NCBI GenBank assembly: GCA_018401015.1 | Contig: JAGYLP010000019.1 | Span: forward strand, 1-34,737 | Origin: Bacteroidales bacterium | Lineage (GTDB): Bacteria > Bacteroidota > Bacteroidia > Bacteroidales > M50B96 | Direction of reading: 5' to 3' | Length of the DNA stretch: 34,737 bases | Shown here: one piece after another, positions 11,701 to 18,193 of the stretch | Numbering within the stretch: position 1 is the stretch's first letter | How the letters are laid out: the number at the start of each line of letters is the position of its first letter | Position numbers and translations under genes: made by a program | Notes under the pieces: generated by a model | What the model saw: only the letters and a program-made list of their open reading frames with translations | What the model was told of the DNA's origin: nothing | Database searches by the model: none

Positions 11701-11857
11701 TGATATGGCTGGGGTGAGGGTTTGGAGTAAATCTCAAAACGAAGGGTCAAAATACTTAAGGATTAATTTTGCAACCCTGCGGCCTGGTGTTTACAATCTT
11801 CAAATAATCACACCAGAACGAACCCTTAAAAAGCAACTAGTCCTGACAAATCACTAG
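8741..11857 (+). CDS. C-terminal fragment of frameshifted giant T9SS protein (piece 3 of 3)
   Basis: The first available start codon is GTG 8741, but it falls inside a dockerin-like repeat (FNLDGNVELSEDDVLIYDIL) whose reading frame extends upstream to about 8650. This is therefore a continuation, not an independent gene. Next come a cohesin-like domain (~9010-9400), a beta-helix block with many Asn-rich rungs (~9530-10290), the domain containing VYHRNHLPL (~10390-10740), two dockerin-like stretches with the GLGNDRGEIL/GALNDRAIIL pattern (~10850-11090) and a second cohesin-like region. The last ~80 residues are a T9SS sorting domain (VFPNPSATG ... RPGVYNLQI). The following gene begins 12 nt after the stop. 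Confidence 0.85.
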   Translation: MLIYDILGDQACSTHDLLQVSGVFDAGGASIQIMNYDFNPIEGAIFPIVQSGSFIGSFDSANLHSAEHFYSLDLNNNELRLISLAAFKIDFAIYELGCGSFEVRLKPNHNVELDGSPELTNLQFTLKYPATSGTMSFVPENPYALVVGQQVTYESAFRMATFFAVDIPGTEWLANEEYVVLRFSHNQEGSGTGNLLFVEDSDPYIAYAANAGYSVERYAEYLGADVTGLVYHVPSASSFDACPVWNETQDRFYYTLADALTDPVLQPNDEIRLNKAGVYPASSLAVETAGLRIYAEEEGFVFDGGNQADQVLWIKADGIQLEGFEVRNAGDDPGAVGILIDEVDDCVLNNLTLDQNQNGVLIQGGQNHSINACTFSSNSQVGLELNSTSGSQLDCSIFDQNGKVGLKLVFASNINIAGNRFQGHIGSLDEDGIAIALMVSSNNIIQNNRFESNEIGMHYTGVLSNYSNSNVVSSNFFDDNLAHVEVTDNGSANVVVTCNYWNDSNPNVTDSKLIGGNIIWSPRLVSSDELSLEELPEEACSTGFYPSGLCRTPLQLKLFLQANFDPAVNEMHTLLASAGVVPLSQPYNTEPWNYNGSESFEELPTDAVDWVLVELRSDDTEAYQVIDRSAGMLLKDGTVSVSLDAEAIKDFFLVVYHRNHLPLMSRELLSPEEIFPFDFTQLSSCYGPQLTPPVSPGMILTEQPEQIGMIAGNTNQNNELKYSGLGNDRGEILTQITNLTSSSDLNTVYTDGGYFAEDVLLNNDLRYSGALNDRAIILSNLSALSGTALLNAIYTSPVPFQNQSKSWSEPDGPIRIRLVDNRIELTTNIPIRNGKLDNLQFSLSLPSDRALPLSELETYTSQFGLSRQDAVYQSNMRPYITFVSVQLTDLPENWLPNEPLVVAAFEANIQSLGLQLANAEEVRHFNGDYYVSLYGKNVTGGIIQPEQEMPTDPFEDMKVFPNPSATGVINIVLPELSHPGSVKLELFDMAGVRVWSKSQNEGSKYLRINFATLRPGVYNLQIITPERTLKKQLVLTNH

Positions 11858-11869
11858 AAATATCCTGAC

Positions 11870-14308
11870 ATGAAAACGAAAAGTGAATGGCTAATTTCGT
11901 ACTTATCAATATCCTCCATACCCAAGTTAACCCTAATGCAACAAATTAGTATGCAGCGCTTATTAACTTCTTATCGCCTAATTCACATTAACTTCCTGTT
12001 AATGATCTTCCTTTCAGGAAATGCTTCTTTCATTTCTGCCCAAAGCATCGACATGGGCTTGTTTGAAGGTTCTTCCAATACGGTTGAAGTTCGAATGAAA
12101 ACGAATTATACGATACCAGGAAATCTCACTTTATCGGCAGCAATCGTAACCCTACGGTGGACTGACCCAACCGTTTCTTTTACAACTAATTATATTTATC
12201 CGTTCTTTTTAGCTGAACAGGGAGGAGTTCAATCTTCCGGCGACTATTATTATCAGGTTTTTGCCGCTGTTCCAATTCTACCGCTCGGTTCCGATTTCGT
12301 TTCAGGGACCGAAAGGCTCCTCATGTCGGTTACCCTTACCAACGGGTTATGTGCTACAATTGAAATAGCAGAGGATGCATTTGCTTTAGCGAATAATGCA
12401 ATTCCATATATCGAGGTGCAAGGTGCCAATCGAACGGGTGGATTATATAAGCCTAGCCTTAATCTAAACTCTCAACCTGGCACCTTATCAAGAGATCCGT
12501 TGGAAGGAATCGTATACAGTGGTGAAAGCATTGGTAACCTCAGTTTAAATGATCCATATGGGAATGTGCTGCAATGGCAAAAGCAGTTGAATGATGGGAA
12601 TTGGACTGACATTGCTCATACAGGGAGCAGTTATAGCGAGGCTTCAACTGATTATGGAGTGATGAGCTATCGGGTAGTGGTACAGAAACCAGGCTGCGAT
12701 GTTGTCTATTCGAACGAAGTCGATGTGTCGGTAATTGGTGGAAATATTTGGGAGGGCTCAATAAGTGCCGATTGGTTCGATCCATTCAATTGGTCGAAAG
12801 GTGTTGTGCCAGGAGAATACCTCCAAGCTGTCATTCCCTCAGTAGCTACTCAATATCCCATAATCAATCCTGGATCGGTTGCAAACTGTTACGATTTAGT
12901 CTTTTATTTGAACGCAATGCTAACCATTAGCGCTAATGCCAAGTTAGATGTTTTGAATCTGCTTAGTGGAAATACGCTTACCGAAGATTATCAGGTATTT
13001 ATTCAGTCCAATGCTGCCGGAACGGGTTCCTTAATCCATCAAGGTAACTATGGTGATGTTCAGGCCGAAGTGCAGCGGTACCTAACTGGTGGTTGGGGCG
13101 CCTGGGATGCGGGCTGGCATCACATTAGTTCTCCAGTCTTCAATCAGCTTATCGCTGATTTTGAAACAACTGGTGTCGGGAATGGCTACGATTTTTATGG
13201 ATGGGATCAGGAATCCGATACCTGGATTAATTATAAAGGAGGCAATTTTGAAGCATGGAATGGTGGGCTTGAGTTTAATTTAGGTCAGTCGTATCTTATT
13301 TCATACGAGCAAACGTTTGTTAATCAATCTTTTAAAGGGGTTTTGAATGTCGATGATGTAATAGTAACGGATTTAACTTACTCGCCCAGTCAAACGCATA
13401 CCGGATGGCATTTATTAGGAAATCCATTTTCAAGCGCTTTGCAATGGAATGGCGAGGATTGGAACATTCCCTCAACTATGGCTGAGAATGCCAAAATTTG
13501 GAATTCCCAAAATAAGTCATACACCGATGTGCTTCCAGGTGAGGTAATTCCTATGGCTCAGGGTTTTACAGTTGCTGTAGATGGATTTACCGAATCATTT
13601 ACCATTCCTGAGAAGGCACGACTACACGATGCAACCCCTTATTTTAAAAGTTCCATAGAGAAACTTCTCTCCATCACTGTTTACGATGAAAACAAACATG
13701 CGCTGCAAACTGTCCAGATTGTTAAAAACCCGATGTCAACTATGGGATATGATTTTAAAACAGATGCTCATTTTTTGCCAGGTTATGCTCCTCAACTCTA
13801 CTTCAATGTAGAACAGGAACATGTATCTACTAATTCAATTCCTCATTTGTTGGAAGAGCTTACATTCAATCTAGGGTTTATTAAAAATCAATTTGACGAG
13901 TTTGTAATGGAGTTTGAATACTCCGAGGATATCCGCGAAATCTGGTTGCGCGATCTGAAAACTCAAACCGAACATCCAGTCAAGTTAAACCGGTACTTTG
14001 CGTTTTCAGCCGATGAGTTTGATAGTCCCGAGCGATTTGAACTTTACTTTAAATCCCTTGGAGAATCAATATCCCCAAGTGCCGATTTCCCTTCGCTTTA
14101 TGCTTCGAAATCTACGGTTTATCTCAATGGATTTTTTGGGTTGACCTCGATGCAAGTATTCGATACTGGTGGCAAATTGGTTTATACAAATCAACTTCAG
14201 GCATCTGGTCAGGATCAACTTAAGCTGTCATTAGCTCCAGGCCTATATTTATTAAATACGCGCGATATAAATCACACGGTCAATGAGAAAATCTTTATTC
14301 AACCCTAA
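11870..14308 (+). CDS. T9SS-secreted protein with cohesin-like and Ig-like domains
   Basis: An 812-residue protein. ATG 11870 gives an unusually long N-terminal extension before the hydrophobic core INFLLMIFLSGN and the probable cleavage near FISAQS. ATG 11936 or ATG 11951 would give a more ordinary signal peptide. Residues ~60-200 match the cohesin-like module of the two giant upstream proteins (SGDYYYQVFAAVP, IPYIEVQGANRTG). An Ig-like stretch follows (LQWQKQLNDGNWTDI, ~240-290), then a large beta domain typical of Bacteroidota secreted proteins (HHISSPVF ... GWHLLGNPFSSAL, ~410-560). The last ~75 residues look like a T9SS tail (MQVFDTGGKLVY, APGLYLLN). It lies 12 nt behind the frameshifted giant gene, so the two are probably co-transcribed. 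The ligand is unknown. Confidence 0.9.
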   Translation: MKTKSEWLISYLSISSIPKLTLMQQISMQRLLTSYRLIHINFLLMIFLSGNASFISAQSIDMGLFEGSSNTVEVRMKTNYTIPGNLTLSAAIVTLRWTDPTVSFTTNYIYPFFLAEQGGVQSSGDYYYQVFAAVPILPLGSDFVSGTERLLMSVTLTNGLCATIEIAEDAFALANNAIPYIEVQGANRTGGLYKPSLNLNSQPGTLSRDPLEGIVYSGESIGNLSLNDPYGNVLQWQKQLNDGNWTDIAHTGSSYSEASTDYGVMSYRVVVQKPGCDVVYSNEVDVSVIGGNIWEGSISADWFDPFNWSKGVVPGEYLQAVIPSVATQYPIINPGSVANCYDLVFYLNAMLTISANAKLDVLNLLSGNTLTEDYQVFIQSNAAGTGSLIHQGNYGDVQAEVQRYLTGGWGAWDAGWHHISSPVFNQLIADFETTGVGNGYDFYGWDQESDTWINYKGGNFEAWNGGLEFNLGQSYLISYEQTFVNQSFKGVLNVDDVIVTDLTYSPSQTHTGWHLLGNPFSSALQWNGEDWNIPSTMAENAKIWNSQNKSYTDVLPGEVIPMAQGFTVAVDGFTESFTIPEKARLHDATPYFKSSIEKLLSITVYDENKHALQTVQIVKNPMSTMGYDFKTDAHFLPGYAPQLYFNVEQEHVSTNSIPHLLEELTFNLGFIKNQFDEFVMEFEYSEDIREIWLRDLKTQTEHPVKLNRYFAFSADEFDSPERFELYFKSLGESISPSADFPSLYASKSTVYLNGFFGLTSMQVFDTGGKLVYTNQLQASGQDQLKLSLAPGLYLLNTRDINHTVNEKIFIQP

Positions 14309-14385
14309 ATTGAGTAACACGAAAGTAAGTTGATCGAGTAAAGCGGTATCGTCTGAAGAACAAAAACTTTGTAAAACAAAATTAT

Positions 14386-14631
14386 ATGAAATGCTATAAA
14401 ATCATCTGCCTGCTGATTCTCTTCTGCTTTATCCAGCCCGCTCTTTGGGCTCAATCTGGAGGAATAGGTACTCCTCCTCCACCTCCCTTTGAGCACGGCT
14501 CTTCGTCCGATCTTACACCTGGAGCGCAGGGCGGGGGCGCACCAATTTCAGGGAGTGTTTACTGGCTAACTGCGCTAGGAATCCTATATGCCGGTGGTTC
14601 CTTAATCAGGTTGCGGTTTCGTGAAAATTAA
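14386..14631 (+). CDS. Small signal-peptide protein with C-terminal membrane anchor (PID-CTERM-like)
   Basis: An 81-residue protein. It has an N-terminal signal peptide (IICLLILFCFIQPALWAQ, cleavage after about residue 22). A Gly/Pro-rich mature region follows, with the run TPPPPPF (about 29-35), then a short PISGS motif (about 53-57). A single hydrophobic segment (YWLTALGILYAGG) and a basic tail (RLRFREN) end it. This architecture matches, from memory, the very small Bacteroidota proteins carrying a PID-CTERM-like sorting signal. The exact PID motif is replaced by PIS, so the family assignment is tentative. It may be a processed surface peptide. It follows the T9SS genes by 77 nt and is closed by a terminator at 14696. 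Confidence 0.75.
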   Translation: MKCYKIICLLILFCFIQPALWAQSGGIGTPPPPPFEHGSSSDLTPGAQGGGAPISGSVYWLTALGILYAGGSLIRLRFREN

Positions 14632-15100
14632 TTGCCTCCAATCTTGAATATTTTTCTCATCATTAACTGCATACTGTAGTTTATTTTATTGCTTTAAACA
14701 CCTCTTTGAGGTGTTTTTTGTTAAATAATGGCGAGTCGTAGTTCAGTGTCATTTGAAAGTGTACTTTAGGTGAAGGTTTAGCCCCCCCCAAATGAGCCAA
14801 TTTATGAAGGATATACCGAAATTCTTGTTACTAGTTATTGTGTTACTTCGCTATTAATCAAATGTGTGTAAGCATGAAGCTTATGATTATAAGTAATCTT
14901 ACTCATGGGTTTGTGTGGTTACTATTACATACAAAAGCATGAAAATACTTCGCTTTGTGTTGTAGTATGTTCCTAAATTGTAAGGGAATTTGATTGACAT
15001 GTTTATGGAAATTTACACGTGATTACTTTAAAATCTTAACAGGTTTTAGAGTAGTACGGTCGAGAAATAAGCTAATTACTTACCCTAAATGTACTAATCT
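14632..15100 (+). other. 469-bp AT-rich intergenic region
   Basis: No credible gene is seen on either strand. Apart from the terminator at 14696-14719 it contains an eight-C homopolymer (14782-14789) and AT-rich sequence. I found no exact TAnnTTTG element before the regulator gene at 15101, so its promoter is not assigned. Confidence 0.6.
14696..14719 (+). terminator. Rho-independent terminator closing the surface-protein cluster
   Basis: A perfect 9-bp stem, AAACACCTC (14696-14704) and GAGGTGTTT (14708-14716), closes a TTT loop and continues into a T run to 14719. The A-run on its left arm could also let it act from the other side, but no convergent gene is present. Confidence 0.85.
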
Positions 15101-15736
15101 ATGACGACCCCAGTTCTTTTACTTGTATCCGGTTTTCCTTTGTGGAATTACGCGGTAAAAACCCTTTTGCACGATCATTTGGCAGATGTTTCATTTTTAG
15201 AGGTTAAAACCGCCATTGAGGCGGCTAAATTGATTAAAGAAAAACAAGTTGATGCAGTTGTAATGCTGCCTGTTTCACTAGAGGAAAATTGGATGGAAGC
15301 ATTAACCCGAATGCTTTCTAACCATAATTTACCTATTCTAATGATGGGTAAATCGAATAACTTAACTTTCATAGTTCGTATGCTTCAGTCAGGAGCTAGT
15401 GGATATATTTCCTATCCAGCCGAGGTGAAAGAACTCGTGAATGCTGTTCAACGGGTAATTAAAAATGAACGTTTTATCTCCTCCGATTTAGCAGAGCAGA
15501 TTGTTATTAATCAAATTGATGAGAAAAATGAGGACCCTCATCACTTCTTGTCTAACAGAGAATATCAAGTGATGATAGAATTAGCTAAAGGAAAGAAACT
15601 AAAGGAAATTGCCGATAGTAATTTCCTGTCCGACAAATCGATTAGCACCTATCGCTCGCGAATCCTCAAAAAGCTTGGATTGGAGAATAATTACCAGCTT
15701 ATTCGGTATGCGCTGCAACATGGCCTGATCGATTAA
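15101..15736 (+). CDS. LuxR-type regulator with degenerate receiver domain
   Basis: A 211-residue protein with the length and layout of a NarL/FixJ-type response regulator. Residues 1-125 follow the receiver fold (VLLLVSGFPLW; VDAVVML; GASGYISYPAEVKELVNAVQ). The usual acidic pair is Ser10-Gly11, the phospho-acceptor Asp is Leu56, the Thr/Ser position is Gly83, and the conserved Lys is lost near 104-105. Residues ~148-211 form a LuxR helix-turn-helix (LSNREYQVMIELAKGKKLKEI, then KSISTYRSRILKKLGL). It probably binds DNA as a dimer without phosphorylation control. It stands alone, between the terminator at 14696 and the repeat region, with no neighbouring histidine kinase. Targets are unknown; the adjacent surface-protein genes are a possibility. 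Confidence 0.88.
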   Translation: MTTPVLLLVSGFPLWNYAVKTLLHDHLADVSFLEVKTAIEAAKLIKEKQVDAVVMLPVSLEENWMEALTRMLSNHNLPILMMGKSNNLTFIVRMLQSGASGYISYPAEVKELVNAVQRVIKNERFISSDLAEQIVINQIDEKNEDPHHFLSNREYQVMIELAKGKKLKEIADSNFLSDKSISTYRSRILKKLGLENNYQLIRYALQHGLID

Positions 15737-15745
15737 GAGGCTTTT

Positions 15746-15793
15746 GGCTCTTAGCTCTTGGCTCTTGGCTCTTGGCTCTTGGCTCTTGGCTGG
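15746..15793. repeat. Heptanucleotide tandem array (GGCTCTT)
   Basis: Six heptads occupy 15746-15787: GGCTCTT, AGCTCTT and then four further GGCTCTT, followed by a partial copy GGCTGG. The array starts 9 nt after the regulator's stop codon. Confidence 0.9.
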
Positions 15794-16016
15794 TTCGTTG
15801 TTGCTAATTTTTCCTTGAACCAGAATGAATGCCACGCGCCGGGGGTCGCGCGGCAGCTCGTTGTTGCTGGCTTTCGCTTCATCTCCTCATCGCCTTTTCG
15901 CTAAGTCGCCCATTCGCCCATTCGCCCTCTGGGTGACCCCCGTTCAGCATCGGTCGGGAAAAGGGCAAAGAGAGGGTGTTGAGATTTCCATTGGAGGCCG
16001 CGGAGGTTTAAAAGAA

Positions 16017-16319
16017 CGCTAAGGTTCGCGCAAAGTGCGCAGAGGACCCGCAAAGGTCGCGGAGTTTTACGCTTGAACCAGAATGAATGCCACGCGCCGG
16101 GAGTCGCGCGGCAGCTCGTTGTTGCTGGCTTTCGCTTCATCGCCTCTTCGCCTCATCGTCTTTTCGCTAAGTCGCCCAAATCGCCTCATCGCCTCAAGGG
16201 CGCTAAGGTTCGCGCAAAGTACGCAGAGGACCCGCAAAGGTCGCGGAGTTTTACGCTTGAACCAGAATGAATGCCACGCGCCAGGAGTCGCGCGGCAGTT
16301 GGTTGTTGCTGGCTTTCGC
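16017..16319. repeat. 184-bp direct repeat
   Basis: A block beginning CGCTAAGGTTCGCGCAAAG occurs at 16017 and 16201, exactly 184 bp apart. It runs through GGACCCGCAAAGGTCGCGG into the palindromic element at 16073 and 16257, also 184 bp apart. The spacer of the first unit contains octamer-like CATCGCCT runs. A related octamer run (TCGCCCAT) lies at 15906-15927. Confidence 0.85.
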
Positions 16320-16330
16320 CACTTGGCTTT

Positions 16331-16503
16331 TTCGCCTCTAGGCTAGTTCGTTGTTGCTTATTTTTCCTTGAAACAGAAAGAAGCCACGCGCCGGGAGTCG
16401 CGCGGCAGCTCGTTGTTGCTGGCATTCGCCTCTTCGCTCTTTCGCCTCTAGGCTAGTTCGTTGTTGCTTAATTTTCCTTGAATTAGAAAGATGCCACGCG
16501 CCG
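16331..16503. repeat. 110-bp direct repeat, second copy truncated
   Basis: TTCGCCTCTAGGCTAGTTCG begins at 16331 and again at 16441. The palindromic element inside recurs at the same 110-bp offset (16368 and 16478). The second unit is cut short by the TTTTCAC heptad array. A related copy of the GTTCGTTGTTGCTTA segment lies at 15792-15814. Confidence 0.8.
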
Positions 16504-16504
16504 A

Positions 16505-16546
16505 TTTTCACTTTTCACTTTTCACTCTTCACTCTTCACTCTTCAC
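16505..16546. repeat. Heptanucleotide tandem array (TTTTCAC/TCTTCAC)
   Basis: Three TTTTCAC units (16505-16525) followed by three TCTTCAC units (16526-16546), six heptads in all. It forms the right-hand border of the repeat region. Confidence 0.9.
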
Positions 16547-16560
16547 CTCCTTAAGCGACT

Positions 16561-16593
16561 TATCAACAGTTGTTTGTCAGTCTATTGTTGATA
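16561..16593. promoter_or_regulatory. Inverted repeat upstream of the dcw promoter
   Basis: Perfect 8-bp arms TATCAACA (16561-16568) and TGTTGATA (16586-16593) are separated by 17 nt. The left arm with its preceding T reads TTATCAACA, one base from a DnaA box, but the mismatch is at an important position. An operator for an unknown regulator is equally possible. Confidence 0.35.
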
Positions 16594-16657
16594 GTAAGTT
16601 GTTGTTGTAAAGGTAATTGTGTTTTGTGGGGTTGAGTTATTAAAATCTTGTTAACAC

Positions 16658-16688
16658 TTGTATGGTGTTTTATTAACAGGTATATTTG
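16658..16688 (+). promoter_or_regulatory. Bacteroidota-type promoter of the mraZ/dcw operon
   Basis: TTG (16658-16660), a 20-nt spacer and TATATTTG (16681-16688) match the Bacteroidota consensus TTG-N17-23-TAnnTTTG. Transcription would begin around 16694-16697, leaving a leader of about 85 nt before ATG 16781. TTAACA occurs twice around the spacer (16651-16656 and 16673-16678), together with a small inverted repeat AACAC/GTGTT (16653-16657 and 16665-16669). Confidence 0.65.
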
Positions 16689-16696
16689 TGTCATTG

Positions 16697-16735
16697 TCTG
16701 ACAGAGGGTGGAATTAAGAGTGAGAAAGTGTCAGA
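16697..16735 (+). promoter_or_regulatory. Inverted repeat in the predicted mraZ leader
   Basis: Perfect 7-bp arms TCTGACA (16697-16703) and TGTCAGA (16729-16735) are separated by 25 nt. Between and beside them GTG recurs at 16708, 16720, 16728 and 16738. MraZ is known to repress its own operon through spaced TGGG-type repeats. These GTG steps are irregular (12, 8 and 10 nt), so a role as the MraZ operator is only a guess. Confidence 0.3.
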
Positions 16736-16780
16736 TTGTGTAAAATGTTCTATTTTTACCTGAGCGAAACAGGCATTAGT

Positions 16781-17236
16781 ATGAGTATAGCATTCATAGG
16801 TGATTTCCCAGCAAAAGTCGATGAAAAGGGAAGAATCGTGCTGCCAGCCTCCTTCAAAAAAAAGATGGATAAGGCCGGGATGGATACCTTCATTGCCAGA
16901 AAATCGCACTTCGCCAATTGTCTTAAACTCTATCTCGAAGACGAATTCCTCAAAGAACATGAACTCCTCGAAGCAAACGCAGACCCCTTCAACGGAGAAC
17001 ATGAATCTATCCTCCGGGAAAAAAATAAAAACGTCTTTGAAATTCATCTGGCCGAAAACGGACGAATGACCATCCCCAACCGATTCCTTAAAATGATCGG
17101 TGTCGATAAGGAAGTGGTCATCGCCGGGCAGGTCCGAACCATCGAGATCTGGGATAAAGAGCAATACGATCAGGTAAATGACAAAGACATCAACTTCAAA
17201 GTCATTACCGGGGCAACTTCGCCGGGCAAAGAGTAA
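16781..17236 (+). CDS. mraZ: MraZ, transcriptional regulator of the dcw cluster
   Basis: A 151-residue protein, the usual MraZ length. It has two SpoVT/AbrB-like halves, the first with DEKGRIVLP (residues 14-22) and the second with ENGRMTIP (92-99). Each normally carries DxxxR; in the second the Asp is replaced by Ala91. ATG 16781 gives the canonical N-terminus MSIAFIGDFPAKVDEKGR; in-frame starts further upstream add residues unlike the family. MraZ binds DNA as a ring-shaped oligomer and represses its own operon. As first gene of the cluster it probably sets expression of everything downstream. Confidence 0.96.
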   Translation: MSIAFIGDFPAKVDEKGRIVLPASFKKKMDKAGMDTFIARKSHFANCLKLYLEDEFLKEHELLEANADPFNGEHESILREKNKNVFEIHLAENGRMTIPNRFLKMIGVDKEVVIAGQVRTIEIWDKEQYDQVNDKDINFKVITGATSPGKE

Positions 17237-17293
17237 TCCGCCCGGTTTCTTGTGGAATAATCCACTCGTAAAGCATAGTTAAACCAGTTTAGA

Positions 17294-18193
17294 ATGACCG
17301 CATACCACGTACCTGCACTGCTCAATGAATCAATCGATGCACTCGCTATCGACCCCAATGGAATCTATGTAGATGCTACCTTCGGAAGTGGTGGACATTC
17401 ATACGCTATCCTCGAAAAACTCACCAAAGGAAAGCTAATCGCTTTCGACCAGGACGCCGATGCGCTCACAAACCTTCGGGAACATCCAAACCTCCTCTTC
17501 GTTCAGCATAACTTTAAATACATCCGCCAATTTCTCCACTTCCTGGATATTAAGCATATCGACGGAATCCTCGCCGACCTCGGTGTGAGCTCCCATCATT
17601 TCGATGAAGCCGAACGTGGCTTCTCCATCCGATTCGACGGACCGCTCGATATGCGCATGAATAAAAATGCATCGATTACAGCAGCTACCGTCCTCAATGA
17701 ATATCCTACCTCACTCTTACACCCCATCTTCAAACAATACGGCGAAGTAGAAAATACGGGTAAACTGGTGAAACTCATCGATGAACGTCGTAAAGCAAAA
17801 CCATTCGATACTATCGCCGATTTTATCGAGGCGATTCAGTCGCTTATTCCTAAACGTTTGGAGAATAAATACCTGGCTAAAGTTTTTCAGGCTCTGCGCA
17901 TGGAGGTGAACCAGGAATTGCCTGCCTTAAAAGACCTCTTGATGCATAGCGTTGACCTGCTTCGCCCCGGCGGACGCTTGGCCATTATCACCTACCATAG
18001 TTTGGAAGACCGTTTGGTCAAAAATTTTATTCGAAGTGGAAACTTCGAAGGCCATACCGAAACCGATTTCTATGGAAATGTCTTATCTCCCCTCGAAGCC
18101 ATTAACCGAAAAGTAATTCAACCCTCCGAGGAAGAAATTGCCCGAAATAACCGGGCTCGTAGTGCTAAACTTCGAATCGCTCAGAAACGATGA
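17294..18193 (+). CDS. rsmH: 16S rRNA m4C1402 methyltransferase RsmH
   Basis: A 299-residue SAM-dependent methyltransferase. It opens with YHVPALLNESIDAL. The SAM-binding motif VDATFGSGGHS is at residues 26-36. The family signature DGILADLGVSSHHFDEAERG is followed by GPLDMRMN. The C-terminal part contains ITYHSLEDRLVKNF. It methylates N4 of C1402 in 16S rRNA, fine-tuning start-codon selection. It lies 57 nt after mraZ, and its TGA stop overlaps the ftsL ATG as ATGA. Confidence 0.97.
   Translation: MTAYHVPALLNESIDALAIDPNGIYVDATFGSGGHSYAILEKLTKGKLIAFDQDADALTNLREHPNLLFVQHNFKYIRQFLHFLDIKHIDGILADLGVSSHHFDEAERGFSIRFDGPLDMRMNKNASITAATVLNEYPTSLLHPIFKQYGEVENTGKLVKLIDERRKAKPFDTIADFIEAIQSLIPKRLENKYLAKVFQALRMEVNQELPALKDLLMHSVDLLRPGGRLAIITYHSLEDRLVKNFIRSGNFEGHTETDFYGNVLSPLEAINRKVIQPSEEEIARNNRARSAKLRIAQKR

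Larger units (their letters stand above)
15815..16503. repeat. Five-copy GC-rich dispersed repeat with palindromic core
   Basis: Copies lie at 15815-15877, 16073-16135, 16257-16319, 16368-16429 and a truncated one at 16478-16503. Each begins TTGAAnnAGAA and carries GCCACGCGCC, then GGGNGTC, then GCGCGGCAG. The arms GC(CA)CGCGC and GCGCGGC can pair as a 7-bp stem with a two-base bulge. All full copies end in a GTTGTTGCTGGC-type segment. The element is far more GC-rich than its surroundings. The short open frames across it are by-products of the repeats. Confidence 0.85.

Noticed and set aside
14782-14789. Eight-C homopolymer as a phase-variation tract
   Set aside because: It lies in non-coding sequence, away from any start codon or recognisable promoter element.
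15825-16456. Overlapping short open frames on both strands across the repeat region
   Set aside because: They are made of the repeated GC-rich element, translate to low-complexity Arg/Ala/Ser-rich strings repeated from copy to copy, and have no family resemblance. They are by-products of low stop-codon density.
15746-16546. CRISPR array
   Set aside because: Repeats are contiguous heptads or long GC-rich units with similar rather than unique spacers, and there are no cas genes in the window.
16560-16593. Chromosomal origin with DnaA boxes
   Set aside because: Only two imperfect TTATCAACA-like sites are present, with no dnaA or dnaN nearby and no AT-rich unwinding cluster, so an origin is not supported.
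16736-16780. Upstream in-frame starts for mraZ
   Set aside because: The extra residues are not found in the family; ATG 16781 gives the canonical N-terminus and length.
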